This document shows, piece after piece, positions 17,838-27,475 of a stretch of 64,000 bases of DNA. Under the pieces are notes generated by a model. It was not told the origin of the DNA. It made no database searches and saw only the letters and a list, made by a program, of their open reading frames with translations. This DNA is from DASSJT01 sp963715025 (GTDB lineage Bacteria > Actinomycetota > Actinomycetes > Actinomycetales > Dermatophilaceae): positions 992,001 to 1,056,000 of the forward strand of contig CAVQQQ010000002.1 of NCBI GenBank assembly GCA_963715025.1, written 5' to 3'. Every line of letters starts with the position of its first letter. The first letter of the stretch is position 1. The position numbers and the translations under genes were made by a program.

Positions 17838-18441
17838 CCTGCGAGCGTGGCACCGGGAGATGATCCCCGTCGACGAAACGCTGATGTCGCAGCGAACTGG
17901 AGCGGTTGTGGACCGACCCCCGCGAATGGCCGCAGAGCAGTGCCGCAGGACGTTGTCGGCAACCAGCCGGTTCACGGTGGCCCGTAGGGCACCTGCTTGG
18001 CCGTCCTCGACATAGGCGGCCTGGGCTTGTCCTCCGGCCGACCGGCCCAGCGCCTCATGGCGTGGCGCACGACCATTCGGCCGTTGAGCTCAATCCTTGA
18101 GCCGCCCCCGGCTGAGCCATTCCGGCTCCCGCCCGGCTTCGCGCAGTTGGCGACACCACTCCTCATGGGGCAGGTCGATGTCTGGGTGCCAGTCCTTGAG
18201 GTCGTACTTCCAAACACTCTCGGACGTACCCGTGGCCGGCACCGGGCCCCAGTCCTGTGCCCTCGATGGGGCTGGGAGCCGCCGCGGCCGAAGAGACCGA
18301 GCAGTGCGCCCCGCGCTCCTGCGGGCATGTCAGGGCGTTCGCATAGCTGGCTGTGATCCGAGGGGGCCATAGACAGGTGTGCGGGCGCGGCGGACACTCG
18401 GGGGAAGGCGGCCCTACGTCGCCCGAACCAGGGAGCGACGC
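17838..18441. other. Gene-poor stretch with one small fragment
   Basis: About 600 bases. Apart from the possible fragment at 18090-18242, no frame looks like a known protein. Confidence 0.4.
18090..18242 (-). pseudogene. Short conserved-looking fragment
   Basis: A 50-residue frame from a GTG contains WHPDIDLPHEEW and a charged end. It reads like the C-terminus of a real protein, but no start-proximal domain is seen upstream in the same frame. Probably a truncated gene; identity unknown. Confidence 0.3.
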
Positions 18442-18609
18442 ATGTGGATGTGGATCTTGATCGTTGTTGCAGCGGTCGTAGTCATGCTGGTGGTGCTCAA
18501 CCGGCGCGGTTCTACGGGAGCTAGTCGGAAGGACGACCTTCCGTCGGACTACCATCCGGACGACCCACGCCACACCCAGCAGCTTGGGAGCCCTCCGGGC
18601 CAGTTCTAG
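18442..18609 (+). CDS. Small single-helix membrane protein
   Basis: 55 residues: an N-terminal hydrophobic helix (WILIVVAAVVVMLVVL) and a short polar tail. GGGAG lies six bases before the ATG. Function unknown; such small anchors are common in actinobacteria. Confidence 0.6.
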   Translation: MWMWILIVVAAVVVMLVVLNRRGSTGASRKDDLPSDYHPDDPRHTQQLGSPPGQF

Positions 18610-18770
18610 TCACCGCTGGAGTTGCGTGGCGACACCCATGAGGGGAGCCGGGCGCAGCCACGAGGTCTAAACGAGATCATGGGCAGTTCCAAGCTTGACC
18701 CTCTGCGGCCATGTGCGGACGGCGGCTTGGCATCATCAGCGAATGGCTCATCAGCAAAGATCGAAGGGAT

Positions 18771-19490
18771 CTACGGCATCATCGAACGCACAGTCGATGG
18801 CGCAATCGCACTCACAGTCGACGGATTGAATCCTTTGACTATCAACCACACGGCCAAGACCATCTCTTGGACACCAATCGGGATGTTGAGCACGGTATTG
18901 ACCGTCGTGAAGCCGAAGTCCTGGGTGAATCCGGAGCTGATGGTGGCGACCAACATCAAGGCGCCTCCAGCGAGACCCCAACCCGATAGCCATTGGGGAA
19001 CGAGTCTCGATCTGTACAACACGTAGTAATACATCAGAGCTCCGATGCCAAACGCTAGCAGTCCAACAAACCCATGCGCCCAATCCCGCACTGCGAGCAA
19101 TGCGTCTCCGGTGGCCTGAAACGAGGACGGGGCGGCGGAACCTGCCGCCAGCGACTGCTGGCTCACGGTCAGCAGTGCAAGCAGGCTGAGGGTTCCGATC
19201 AGGACGAACACCCCTTCGACCACTCTGGCAGCGACAGATCCAAGTGCCAGGGCTCGGTTGTACTTCCTGAGGATCGGATACAGCCCTATGGCGATGCCCG
19301 CGCCGGTCGCCGCCCAGACGAACTCGATGAGCGCCGTCAAGACCACGCGGTTGTCAGTTACCGCAACCTTGCTGAGATAGTCGGGATCATCGAGGGTCGA
19401 GCCCAAGGGGATCGCGCTGAGGATGCTGGCCGCTGAGCAAGCGATGAACAGAACTCCCACGGCGATCGCGTTTCCTCTGTATGACTTCAT
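18771..19490 (-). CDS. DUF4386-family membrane protein
   Basis: 239 residues from the ATG at 19490, GGAGG nine bases upstream. About six membrane helices; family landmarks include ALIEFVWAATGAGIAIGLYPILRKYN and a C-terminal VWLIVKGFNPS. Base composition is visibly less GC-rich than neighbours, which suggests transfer from elsewhere. A second member of the family lies at 22666-23391. Function unknown. Confidence 0.8.
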   Translation of the reverse strand: MKSYRGNAIAVGVLFIACSAASILSAIPLGSTLDDPDYLSKVAVTDNRVVLTALIEFVWAATGAGIAIGLYPILRKYNRALALGSVAARVVEGVFVLIGTLSLLALLTVSQQSLAAGSAAPSSFQATGDALLAVRDWAHGFVGLLAFGIGALMYYYVLYRSRLVPQWLSGWGLAGGALMLVATISSGFTQDFGFTTVNTVLNIPIGVQEMVLAVWLIVKGFNPSTVSAIAPSTVRSMMP

Positions 19491-19762
19491 TGGTTCTCGC
19501 CTCCACCGCTTGAATACTGGAACCACGTCGTCAAGGGGACGCCCATCACGGCAAATTTAGGGTAGGACACGCTTCGTGGGCGGTATCAGGGGCGAAGGTC
19601 CCTGCGGACCCGACCTTTGCTGGGCTCAGTTCCTCGGCTTGCCGGGTGGAAGGCGCGACGTCGTCACCTGACGGGATTCGGAAGCACCGGATGAAGGCCT
19701 CGTGCGGCTACCCGGTCTCGACAGATCCGGTAAGTGGCCCGCACGTGCCCGCCTCGCGGCTG

Positions 19763-21187
19763 CTTGACGATTGTCGGCAGGGCCGGTGTCTGGCCAGACT
19801 CGGTCCAGGTGTTCGGCGGGAAGCTCTCCTTGCGGCTGCCCACCTGATCGCGGGTGTGGCTCATTTTCGGTTTGCGTTCCCGCCGGTCACCGTGCCGGTG
19901 TGTGGCTCCAGAGGGGTCTGCCCCGCTCTCAGCAGCAATGCCCACCCGGCGTCAACCAACCGACGATGGCGGGAAGGGCCAGGCTCATGGCGAGAGTGTT
20001 CATCGGGGTCGATCCCCACAAGCTGTCGGCGACCATCGAGGTCGTCGACGACACCGAAACCGTCCTGGCGACCGGGCGGTTCGCCACCGATAGGGCCGGG
20101 TACGCCGCGATGCGACGACACGTCGGGTCCTTCCCGGAGCGGGTGTGGGCGGTCGAGGGCAGTAACGGCGCCGGCCGCCCGTTGGCGCAGCGCCTCCTGG
20201 CGGACGGCGAGCGGGTTGTGGACGTCCCGGCCAAGCTCTCGGCGCGGGCGCGGGCGCTCGACACCGGCCACAACCGCAAGACCGACCCGCACGACGCGCA
20301 CGCCGTCGCCGTCGTCGCGGTCCGCACCCCGGCCCTTCGGGTGCTGGCCCACGACGTGCAGCTCGGAGGCGCTCAGGTTGCTGGTCGACCGGCGGGCCGA
20401 GCTGACCCGGGCCCGGATCCAGTGCGTCAACCGGGTCCACCGGCTCCTGTCCGAACTCGTTCCGGGACAGTCAAAGAAGAACATCACCACCGGCCAGGCC
20501 AAGAGGATCCTCGCGACGGTCAAGCCCCGCGACGTGGCCGGCAAGACCCGCCGAAGGCTCGCCGCCGAACAGATCGCCGAGCTCGTCGCGATCGAGAAGA
20601 AGACCAAGATCCTCACCCGCGAGCTGAAGGAGATGGTCATCGCCACCGGCTCCACTCTCATGGACCTGCCCGGTGTCGGCCCCGTCGTCGCCGCCCGCGC
20701 CCTGGCCGACACCGGCGACGTCGCCCGGTTCGCCGACCGCAACAAGTACGCCTCCCGGACCGGCACCGCACCGATCGAAGCCTCCTCCGGGGAGGTCGTC
20801 AGGCACCGCCTCTCCCGCGCCGGGAACCGGCGGATGAACCACATAATCCACATCGCAGCCGCCACCCAGATCCGCCTCGACACCGACGGCCGGGCCTACT
20901 ACCGGCGCAAGATCGCCGCCGGCAAGTCACGCCGCGAAGCGATGCGCTGCCTCAAGCGGCGGATCTCCGACGCGCTGTACCGCCAGCTCCGCGCCGACGC
21001 CGCCACAAGCGTGGACGCGGGTCCGGGAGGGCACCGCGGGGCGACACACAAATCCAGCGCGGCCGGCTTCCACCCGCACACCGGCACTTCGGATCAGCCA
21101 CTTCCCGGACCCGCACCCACGACGCTACCCGCGCCCGCACCGACGCGGAAGACCGTCGACTCGAGGCCGCTCCAACCCGCCCCTTGA
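19763..21187 (+). mobile_element. IS110-family element, copy 1 (right end not defined)
   Basis: Left end placed where similarity to the second copy at 23513 begins (CTTGACGATTGTCGG). The right end must lie between the transposase stop and about 21540. IS110 elements usually lack terminal inverted repeats, which makes the ends hard to see. The leader before the transposase is also shared by the two copies. Confidence 0.7.
19987..21187 (+). pseudogene. IS110-family transposase with one-base insertion
   Basis: The N-terminal RuvC-like part (VFIGVDPHKLSATIEVVDD, TDPHDAHAVAVVA) reads from the ATG at 19987 to about 20360. There a single extra G shifts the frame; the remainder (LLVDRRAELTRARI, LPGVGPVVAARALADTGD, GNRRMNHIIHIAAA), the transposase_20 part, continues in the next frame to 21187. 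Both halves are otherwise well kept, so the break is recent or a sequencing error. Confidence 0.85.
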
Positions 21188-21579
21188 CATCAGAGGGGTG
21201 CCGGAATGACTCGCCTTGGCCATGAAGGCAGCGGCCGACAAAGCGCTCTTCGCTGTGCGGCTGCACAAGCCGGGCAGACGAAGTCCGCGGCGGGACAGTC
21301 GGCCACGTCGACCGAGTGGGATTTCGAACCGTCGGCCAAGCCCGGTGGGCGGCCGGCGGCGATAGACGCGCTGCGCGAGGTGTCTGAGCGGATAGACACG
21401 CCCCGCAGCCGCGAACCGCTCCCGGGCGACCCCGGTCGGCCGCTGCCCGGGTTGGCGAGGGGAACGAGCACCGCGACCCAGCTGACCCCGTCAGTGCGCG
21501 CGGATGCCCCCGGCGCCGGTCCGCAAGCTGCGGACCTCTGGCCCTAGCCCGGCCCGTCCCGAAGGGTCACGCTGTGGTC
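21188..21579. other. Gap after IS110 copy 1
   Basis: About 390 bases with no supported gene; a plus-strand frame at 21206-21547 is Pro/Ala/Gly-rich and unlike known proteins. Probably contains the right end of the IS. Confidence 0.4.
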
Positions 21580-22131
21580 ATGTCCAGTGATCGTGAGCGA
21601 GCAGCGGTGGCGCGTCGTCGGCGTGCACGGCTTCAGCCGCGGTGGTTCATTGTGGCCTTCTGGCATGGCCATCGCGCGCTGTTGCGCGCGACCGGCGGCC
21701 GGTTCGGTTTGTGGCGGCCGAAGCCGGGCGGGTGGGGGACGCTGTGGCTCACCACGACGGGCCGACGCAGTGGGATGCCACGACAGGTCGTCGTCGGCTA
21801 CGTCGAGGACGGTCGCAGCCTGGTCACGATGGCGATGAACGGATGGGGTCCGGCCGAACCCGCGTGGTGGCTGAACCTGCAGGATCATCCGGACGCCCTC
21901 GCCCAGACCCGCGACGGAGCGCGACAGGTCCGTGCGCGCCGCGCACGGGGTGAAGAGCGCGATCGGCTGTGGTCCCGCTGGGCCGAGATCGACAAGAACC
22001 TCGACGACTACGCCGCCCGGCGGCCAACCGAGACCGCCGTTGTCGTCCTCGAACCGCGCGAGGGCCCGAGCCCGGCGCTTGACCCTGCCACCCGAGCGCA
22101 TCACAGAGGATGGACGCGGGCCGAGCAGTAG
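21580..22131 (+). CDS. Deazaflavin (F420)-dependent nitroreductase-family protein
   Basis: 183 residues from the ATG at 21580 (GTG at 21574 also possible). Family landmarks: WLTTTGRRSGMPRQVVVGY, then WGPAEPAWWLNLQDHPDA. These split beta-barrel proteins bind F420 and reduce or transfer groups on diverse substrates. First of three such proteins in the window (others at 54374 and 61117). Downstream are two membrane-protein genes. Confidence 0.8.
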   Translation: MSSDRERAAVARRRRARLQPRWFIVAFWHGHRALLRATGGRFGLWRPKPGGWGTLWLTTTGRRSGMPRQVVVGYVEDGRSLVTMAMNGWGPAEPAWWLNLQDHPDALAQTRDGARQVRARRARGEERDRLWSRWAEIDKNLDDYAARRPTETAVVVLEPREGPSPALDPATRAHHRGWTRAEQ

Positions 22132-22153
22132 GTCCGGTCCTTTGGAATGGGTG

Positions 22154-22669
22154 ATGGACATCGTCGAGGTTCACAGGTCTCATGCCCGGGGTCCGGGGCC
22201 GACCAGGTCGGCAGGGACTACGTGGTGGGTTCCCGCCCTCGCGGGCGCGGTCGCGTTCTGGTTGGCCAATCTCGTCATCTCGATGACCCCGGTCGCCGCC
22301 GCCTACCGGTCCGCGCTGTCGATCCCCTACGTGCCGATGCTCGTGGAGGCGGGGGCCGGCGGGCTGGTCGTCGCGGGCGCGGTGGCCCTCCTGCTCACGC
22401 GGTTCCCCGAGCGGGTCCCTGGCGGCGGCCCGCTGCGCAAGGCCCTGCTGCTCGCCCTGGGGGCCCTGGTCCTGCTGACCGTGCTCCTCGAGGTGCCCGC
22501 GAAAATGCGTTCCGACGTGGCCGACCCCGGTCACTGGCTGCTCGTGGCCACGGTGTTCAACACGATCCGCATCCTCGCGCTCGGGGTCAGCATCGGGCTA
22601 GTCACCCGCGCGCGAACGACCAGACGAGACCGTCACCGCCCGGTGGCGAGGCGGGAGGCACAGTCATGA
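22154..22669 (+). CDS. Four-helix membrane protein
   Basis: 171 residues with four hydrophobic helices (WVPALAGAVAFWLANLVI, AGGLVVAGAVALLL, KALLLALGALVLLTVLL, IRILALGVSIGLV). No family recognised with certainty; it resembles anthrone-oxygenase/DUF1772-like small membrane proteins. Its stop overlaps the next start as ATGA, so it is coupled to the DUF4386 gene. Confidence 0.65.
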   Translation: MDIVEVHRSHARGPGPTRSAGTTWWVPALAGAVAFWLANLVISMTPVAAAYRSALSIPYVPMLVEAGAGGLVVAGAVALLLTRFPERVPGGGPLRKALLLALGALVLLTVLLEVPAKMRSDVADPGHWLLVATVFNTIRILALGVSIGLVTRARTTRRDRHRPVARREAQS

Positions 22670-23391
22670 CGGTCACGACAGGGCGGTGGACCCGCGGCAC
22701 GGTCGCCCGATGGGCCGGCGGCCTGTACCTCGCGTACATCCTCGCCAACGTGCTCGCGAGCCGGGTCGGGCACATCGGGCTCGGCGACGCGCGGGCACTC
22801 CGCGCGACGATCACGGGGGACGAGGCGATGTTCCGGTTGGGGCTCGTCGCGGCGCTGGGCTCGGCCCTGCTCTTCGTCCTCACCGCCTGGGCGCTCTACA
22901 CGCTGCTCCGCCCGGTCGACGAGCCGCTGGCCCTGCTCCTCCTGGTCCTCAACGCCGTCGGGGTGGCCGTGCAGTGCGCGAGCTACCTCCCTCTCCTCGC
23001 CGTCCTGGCGCAGGGGGACAGCGCCGTGCAGGTGCAGGCTCTCACCGGCCCGCAGCTCGACGGGCTGGCCCTGCTGTCGGTCACCACCTACCGGGTCGGG
23101 TTCGTCACGGCCCAGTTGTTCTTCTCCGCGTGGCTCTTTCCCCTCGGCTGGCTTGTGCTGCGCTCCGGGTTCCTGCCCCGCTTCCTCGGATGGCTCCTCC
23201 TCCTCGACGGCGTCGCGGTGCTCGTGTGGTTCCTCCAGGTGTTGCTCGCCCCGGGGTACCCCGCGATCAGCTACCCGGCGTGGGCGGTCGGCTTCGTCGC
23301 CGAACTCGGCCTCGCCCTGTGGCTCCTCGTCAAGGGCGCGAGGTCAGAGGTGCCGGCCCCCAACGGCCGGGTAGCGGCCGGTCGCCAGTGA
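22666..23391 (+). CDS. DUF4386-family membrane protein
   Basis: 241 residues, six or seven membrane helices. GGGAGG precedes the ATG at 22666. Typical points: GGLYLAYILANVLASRV, GLVAALGSALLFVLTAWALY, and the end LGLALWLLVKGARS. Same family as 18771-19490 but clearly diverged. Coupled by ATGA to the upstream membrane protein. Function unknown. Confidence 0.8.
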   Translation: MTVTTGRWTRGTVARWAGGLYLAYILANVLASRVGHIGLGDARALRATITGDEAMFRLGLVAALGSALLFVLTAWALYTLLRPVDEPLALLLLVLNAVGVAVQCASYLPLLAVLAQGDSAVQVQALTGPQLDGLALLSVTTYRVGFVTAQLFFSAWLFPLGWLVLRSGFLPRFLGWLLLLDGVAVLVWFLQVLLAPGYPAISYPAWAVGFVAELGLALWLLVKGARSEVPAPNGRVAAGRQ

Positions 23392-23512
23392 GGCCACAAG
23401 CGACACGTCAGCAAGCATGCCATCGTCTCCGGAGGCGGCAACGGGACGTATGCGACGCTCAGACCCTCGCAGTAATCCCCTCTGTCGCGCTGGACGAGTC
23501 CGCCGGCGACTA

Positions 23513-24206
23513 CTTGACGATTGTCGGTAGGACCGGTGTCCGGCCAGACTCGGTCCAGGTCCTCGGCGGGGCGCTCGTCTTGCGACTGCCCACCTGTTCG
23601 TGGGTGTGGCTCTTTTCCGGTCTGCGTTCCCGTCGGGTGCCGTGGTGAGGCGTGGCTGAAGAGGGGTCTGCCCGGCTCGTAGTAGCAATGCCCGCCTCGC
23701 CGTCCAGTATCGGCTCGGACCTGCGCGAGGTAGCCCAGTGGAGAACGTCATCATCGGGGTCGATCCCCACAAGCTGTCGGCCACGATCGAGGTCGTCGAC
23801 GTCCATGAGACGGTGCTGGCGTCGGGCCGGTTCGCCACGACAAGGCCGGCCATGCCGCGATGCTCCGGCACGTCGCCGCGTGGGCGGACCTGGTGTGGGC
23901 GGTCGAGGGCAGCAACGGCGCCGGCCGCGCGCTGGCCCAGCGGCTCCTGGCCGACGGTGAGTCCGTGGGGGACGTGCCCGCGAAGCCGGCGGCGCGGGCG
24001 CGGATGCTGGATACCGGTCATGGCCGCAAGACCGACGCCCACGACGCGCACTCGGTCGCGGTCGCCGCGGTCCGCGCCAAGGACCTGCGGGTCCTGGCGC
24101 TCGACCCGCAGCTCGAGTCTTTGCGGATGCTGGCGGACCGCCGCGAGGAGCTCGCCCGGGCCCGCACCCGGACCGCGAACCGGCTCCGGCGACTGCTGGC
24201 CGAGCT
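23513..24206 (+). mobile_element. IS110-family element, copy 2 (3' truncated)
   Basis: Begins with the same left-end sequence as copy 1 and shares its leader at a lower identity (roughly 80-85% by eye). It stops abruptly near 24206, where sequence of a tyrosine recombinase begins. Confidence 0.75.
23738..24206 (+). pseudogene. IS110-family transposase, truncated and frameshifted
   Basis: Starts at a GTG (ENVIIGVDPHKLSATIEVVD). One base is missing near 23840, after GRFAT; the frame resumes as MLRHVAAWADLVWAVEGSNG and runs to LRRLLAEL. The C-terminal half with the transposase_20 domain is absent. Confidence 0.85.
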
Positions 24207-24374
24207 GATGGCGAGTCGGTCAAGACGGTGCAGGCGCGGCTCGGACACGCCTCGGCAGCGGAGACGCTGGACACGTACAGCCACCTGTGGCCGGACAGCG
24301 AGGAGCGCACCAGGGAGGCCGTGGACCTCGCGCTGGGTGCTGAGGACTCACTGAGGTCTGAGGCAGCAACCTGA
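24205..24374 (+). pseudogene. Tyrosine recombinase (integrase), C-terminal fragment
   Basis: About 55 residues in the frame that stops at 24372-24374. It has the end signature of tyrosine recombinases: VKTVQARLGHASAAETLDTY, with His in LGH and the catalytic Tyr in DTYSHLW. The N-terminal part has been replaced by the truncated IS110. The stop codon lies only 30 bases before the end of rnpB. This is the normal place for an integrase gene beside its attachment site. Confidence 0.85.
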
Positions 24375-24403
24375 GGGCATCGTCGCAGGTCAGCGCCTTT
24401 GCG

Positions 24404-24787
24404 GGGGATGAGTCGGCCGATACGCCGGGTTCTGTTCCAGCGCGCCGTTGCCGGCGCGCCGGCGACGGTCATCCGTCTCGGGCGGCCGTTGCCGACCGCC
24501 TCCAGCGCTCTACCCGTGTGCTCGGGCGGGCCGCCCTCGGACGCACACTGTCTGAGCTTGCTCCAGGTGGGGTTTACCGAGCCGACCCCGTCACCGGGGC
24601 CGCTGGTGGTCTCTTACACCACCGTTTCACCCTTACCGCCGGCCAAGGCCGGACGGCGGTTTGTTTTCTGTGGCACTGTCCCGCGGGTCGCCCCGGGTGG
24701 CCGTTAGCCACCACCCTGCCCTGTGGAGCCCGGACGTTCCTCGGCGGTGGTTGCCCACCGACGCGACCGCCTGGCCGACTCATCCAC
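24404..24787 (-). ncRNA. rnpB: RNase P RNA, bacterial class A
   Basis: The minus strand has the conserved 5' part GAGGAACGTCCGGGCTCC and, further on, ACAGAAAACAAACCGCC, and ends with AGAACCCGGCGTATCGGCCG. The two ends pair perfectly over 12 bases (24407-24418 with 24773-24784), forming helix P1. RNase P RNA is the catalytic subunit that matures tRNA 5' ends. Length near 380 nt is normal. Ends are placed a few bases outside P1 and are approximate. The last 25-30 bases recur at 4895 and 12707. Confidence 0.95.
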
Positions 24788-24814
24788 CGCAAGTCTACTG
24801 GTATGCCGGCCTCC

Positions 24815-26260
24815 TCAGTCGATCCGGAACCTGACTGAGCTGGTTGCCACGTCCGCCTTGGTGAGTCTCGCCCGGACCGCCGTACCGGGCTGGGCGCTGC
24901 CATCGGCGTCAGCGACCACAGCCGGCTCGTCGACCTGCAAGAGGACACCGCCCTTCTCGCGCTGCTCCACGGCGACGGCATCGAAGTCCTGGCCCAGGCG
25001 ATGCTGAAGCAGCGCGGCCTCCACGGCGTCGGCGCACGCACGGTCGACACTGCCGGCCACCCGGTCAGAGGTGGCCATGGCCTCGGGCAGCTGCCGCAGC
25101 CCCTGGCGCACCCACTCGGGAACCTCCTGGCCGGCCGAGAGCGCCTCGCACACAGCGAGCCCGAAGCGGTCGACGAGGCGGCGCAGCGGTGCCGTGACGT
25201 GGGCGTAGGCGGCCGCGACGGCGGCATGCATCGGCTGGTCCGGAACCTCGCCGTCGAAGGGTGTGTAGCCCGCGCCCCGGAACAGCGACGTGGCCTCGTA
25301 GATCAGGGCCAGGTGCTTGGGGTTGGTGCGGTCGAGCGAGCGCAGGAACTCGCCGTAGGCCTGCCCTCTGGCCCACTCCACGCCCAGCGCCCGGGCCTGG
25401 TGGCGGAACCGGTCGACATGGCGCTGTTCTGGCGGCGGCATGGTCCGCAGGATCCCGACGCGCGCCTTGACCATCATGTCGGCGGCGGCCATGCCGGTCA
25501 TCAGGGACAGCTGGGCGTTCCAGTCCTCCGCGGGCACGGGTGGCCGGAAGTCGACCCGGTAGTGGCCCTGCTCGTCCTCGCTGACCTGCTGCTGGGGCAT
25601 CGGCAGGCTGGCACCGCCTCGCTTGCGCTCCAGCTCAATTCGCTTCTCGCCCACTTCCTTGAGCAGCCGCAGGCGCTCGTCATTGGTGCCCCCGTCGATG
25701 TCTCTCTGAACCTGGTCGTAGTCGAACCGGGCGACGCTCTTGACCATGGCCCGGTAGACGGCCGCCTCGGAAGCCTCGCCCGCCGACGAGATCGACAGGT
25801 CCCAGACGAACGCCGGGCGCACCTGCCCCGGGAGCAGGCTGGCCGCCCCCTCACTGAGCACCGGCGGGTGCAGCGGAGTTCGCTTGTCGGGCGCATAGAT
25901 GGTCTGCCCCCGACGACGGGTCTCGGCATCGAGAGCGCCGCCAGGTCGCACGAATGCCGGGACATCGGCGATCGCGTAGCGGACTCGGTAGCCATCGGCC
26001 GCCCGCTCGATGTGAAGAGCCTGGTCCAAGTCCATGGAACCGGGCGGGTCGATCGTCAGGAAGGGCACCGCGGTCTCGTCGCGAACAGGCAGCCCGGGAG
26101 GCGCCGCGGCGACCTCCTCCGCCTCGGCGAGGGCCTCGACCGGGTATCCACGCGGCACCTTGAACTCGGCCCGAATGGCGTCGAAACGCCGTTGCAGTCC
26201 GATGCCGTCGATGCCTCTGCTCGGGTCGGCGGGCCGGATCTGTATGGGGCGCTTCGGCAT
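24815..26260 (-). CDS. RNB-domain exoribonuclease (RNase II family)
   Basis: 481 residues. The RNB catalytic block has TIDPPGSMDLDQAL with Asp71, Asp77 and Asp79 for Mg2+ binding. Other RNB points are YAIADVPAFV and HAAVAAAYAHVTAPLRRLVDR. A C-terminal strand-rich part follows. No N-terminal cold-shock domains are seen, as in the short actinobacterial members. It degrades RNA 3' to 5'. It starts just downstream of rnpB on the same strand in the opposite order, so transcription of this gene is followed by rnpB. Confidence 0.9.
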   Translation of the reverse strand: MPKRPIQIRPADPSRGIDGIGLQRRFDAIRAEFKVPRGYPVEALAEAEEVAAAPPGLPVRDETAVPFLTIDPPGSMDLDQALHIERAADGYRVRYAIADVPAFVRPGGALDAETRRRGQTIYAPDKRTPLHPPVLSEGAASLLPGQVRPAFVWDLSISSAGEASEAAVYRAMVKSVARFDYDQVQRDIDGGTNDERLRLLKEVGEKRIELERKRGGASLPMPQQQVSEDEQGHYRVDFRPPVPAEDWNAQLSLMTGMAAADMMVKARVGILRTMPPPEQRHVDRFRHQARALGVEWARGQAYGEFLRSLDRTNPKHLALIYEATSLFRGAGYTPFDGEVPDQPMHAAVAAAYAHVTAPLRRLVDRFGLAVCEALSAGQEVPEWVRQGLRQLPEAMATSDRVAGSVDRACADAVEAALLQHRLGQDFDAVAVEQREKGGVLLQVDEPAVVADADGSAQPGTAVRARLTKADVATSSVRFRID

Positions 26261-26315
26261 GGCCTCAACGTACCCACCCGGAGCACGAGCAGTCGCCGTG
26301 CACGTGGTCGCCGGC

Positions 26316-26969
26316 TCAGCGATAGGCCTCCTCGTCGATCGACGCCAGCCGGGAGGGCGACACTTCTGCGGAGAGCCCGTAGAAACGCTGGAAACTCATG
26401 ATGAGCGGACGCCAGGCGTCGGGGTCGATCCGGCGCTCGTGTCCCTGCTGCCGAACCGCCGGGTGAACCAGCACGCGGGTCACCTCCACCTGGACGACGG
26501 CATGGTCGGTCACGTGGGCCGAGACCAGCCGCGCCTCCATGGCCACCGGGCACTCGGCAGCCCGCGGCGGGGCCTCGCTGTCCCAGACCGGGGTGAGGCC
26601 GGCATGCGCGAACTTGTCCCCTACGTGGCGATACCCGTTGTCGGCCTTCCACGGCGGGACCGGGTCGGCGCCCGTGGTGAGCGCGAGTCGGTTCACGGCC
26701 CCGACCAGGTCGGACGAGGGCAGGTTGAGCACGCACCGACCAGTCCGCTGGAGGTTGGCCAGGGTGTGGGAGGTGAGCCCGAAGCCGAGGGTGGCCGTGT
26801 GTCCCAGCCAGAACGCCGAGGAGATCGGAGCGAGGTTGGCCGTGCCGTCCTCGTTGACAGTCGATACGAGGACGACGGGAGTGCCCCAGTAGAGGATCGC
26901 CGGGTTCACTTCTTCGTGCACCGTGCTCGAAGCCTGTGCTGGGAACGCTGCGGTGAGGGTCATGTTCAT
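26316..26969 (-). CDS. Flavin reductase-like FMN-binding protein
   Basis: 217 residues from the ATG at 26969. The split-barrel flavin-binding pattern is seen: PAILYWGTPVVLVSTVNEDG, then APISSAFWLG and LTSHTLANLQRTGRCVLNLP. These proteins bind FMN and reduce it or act as flavoredoxins. Fairly isolated gene; partner unknown. Near-identical start options at 26963 exist. Confidence 0.8.
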   Translation of the reverse strand: MNMTLTAAFPAQASSTVHEEVNPAILYWGTPVVLVSTVNEDGTANLAPISSAFWLGHTATLGFGLTSHTLANLQRTGRCVLNLPSSDLVGAVNRLALTTGADPVPPWKADNGYRHVGDKFAHAGLTPVWDSEAPPRAAECPVAMEARLVSAHVTDHAVVQVEVTRVLVHPAVRQQGHERRIDPDAWRPLIMSFQRFYGLSAEVSPSRLASIDEEAYR

Positions 26970-27050
26970 CAAACGCGGTACCCACCTCACGTGTGAGTGT
27001 CGCCGGCCGGCAGGCCCCCCGCGGGCCGCCACGACCCACCGCCTAGCCTG

Positions 27051-27474
27051 ATGCCCGTGCTGATCCTGCTGCCTCCGTCCGAGGGCAAGTCTCGGCCCTG
27101 TACGGGGCACTCCGCCTGACCGACCCCATCGCCCCGCACCGGCTGTCGATGGGCGTCAACCTGCCGGGAGCCGGCCCTCTGGGATCCCTGTGGCGCCCCC
27201 AGCTGTCCGCAGTGCTCCCCGAGACGGTGGGGCGCGGCCTCATCGTCGACTGCCGGTCGAGCACGTATGCCGGTGCCTGGACTCCCAGCCCGGAGCTGGC
27301 CTCGCGGTGGGTCCAGGTCCGCGTACCCGGCGCCAGCCACATGGCCAAGCACACCCGCGGCCTCGTCGCCAGGCATAGACACCTCCCGCCCTGCCTCACC
27401 GGCTCGGCAGGGACTTGCCTCCGCCCTGGCGCCGGTCGCGGCCGCGTGGGCGGCCCTGACGCTCATCTCCTGAG
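27051..27474 (+). pseudogene. yaaA: YaaA-family (peroxide stress) gene with internal deletion
   Basis: The ATG at 27051 opens the family start VLILLPPSEGKS. Directly after it the sequence jumps to the second half, ALYGALRLTDPIAPHRLSMG, then GRGLIVDCRSSTYAGAW, in a different frame. About 100 residues are missing, including most of the central domain. A further frame change lies near the end, where the last piece finishes at 27474. YaaA proteins limit Fenton damage under peroxide stress by lowering free iron; this copy cannot be functional. Confidence 0.8.
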
Positions 27475-27475
27475 C

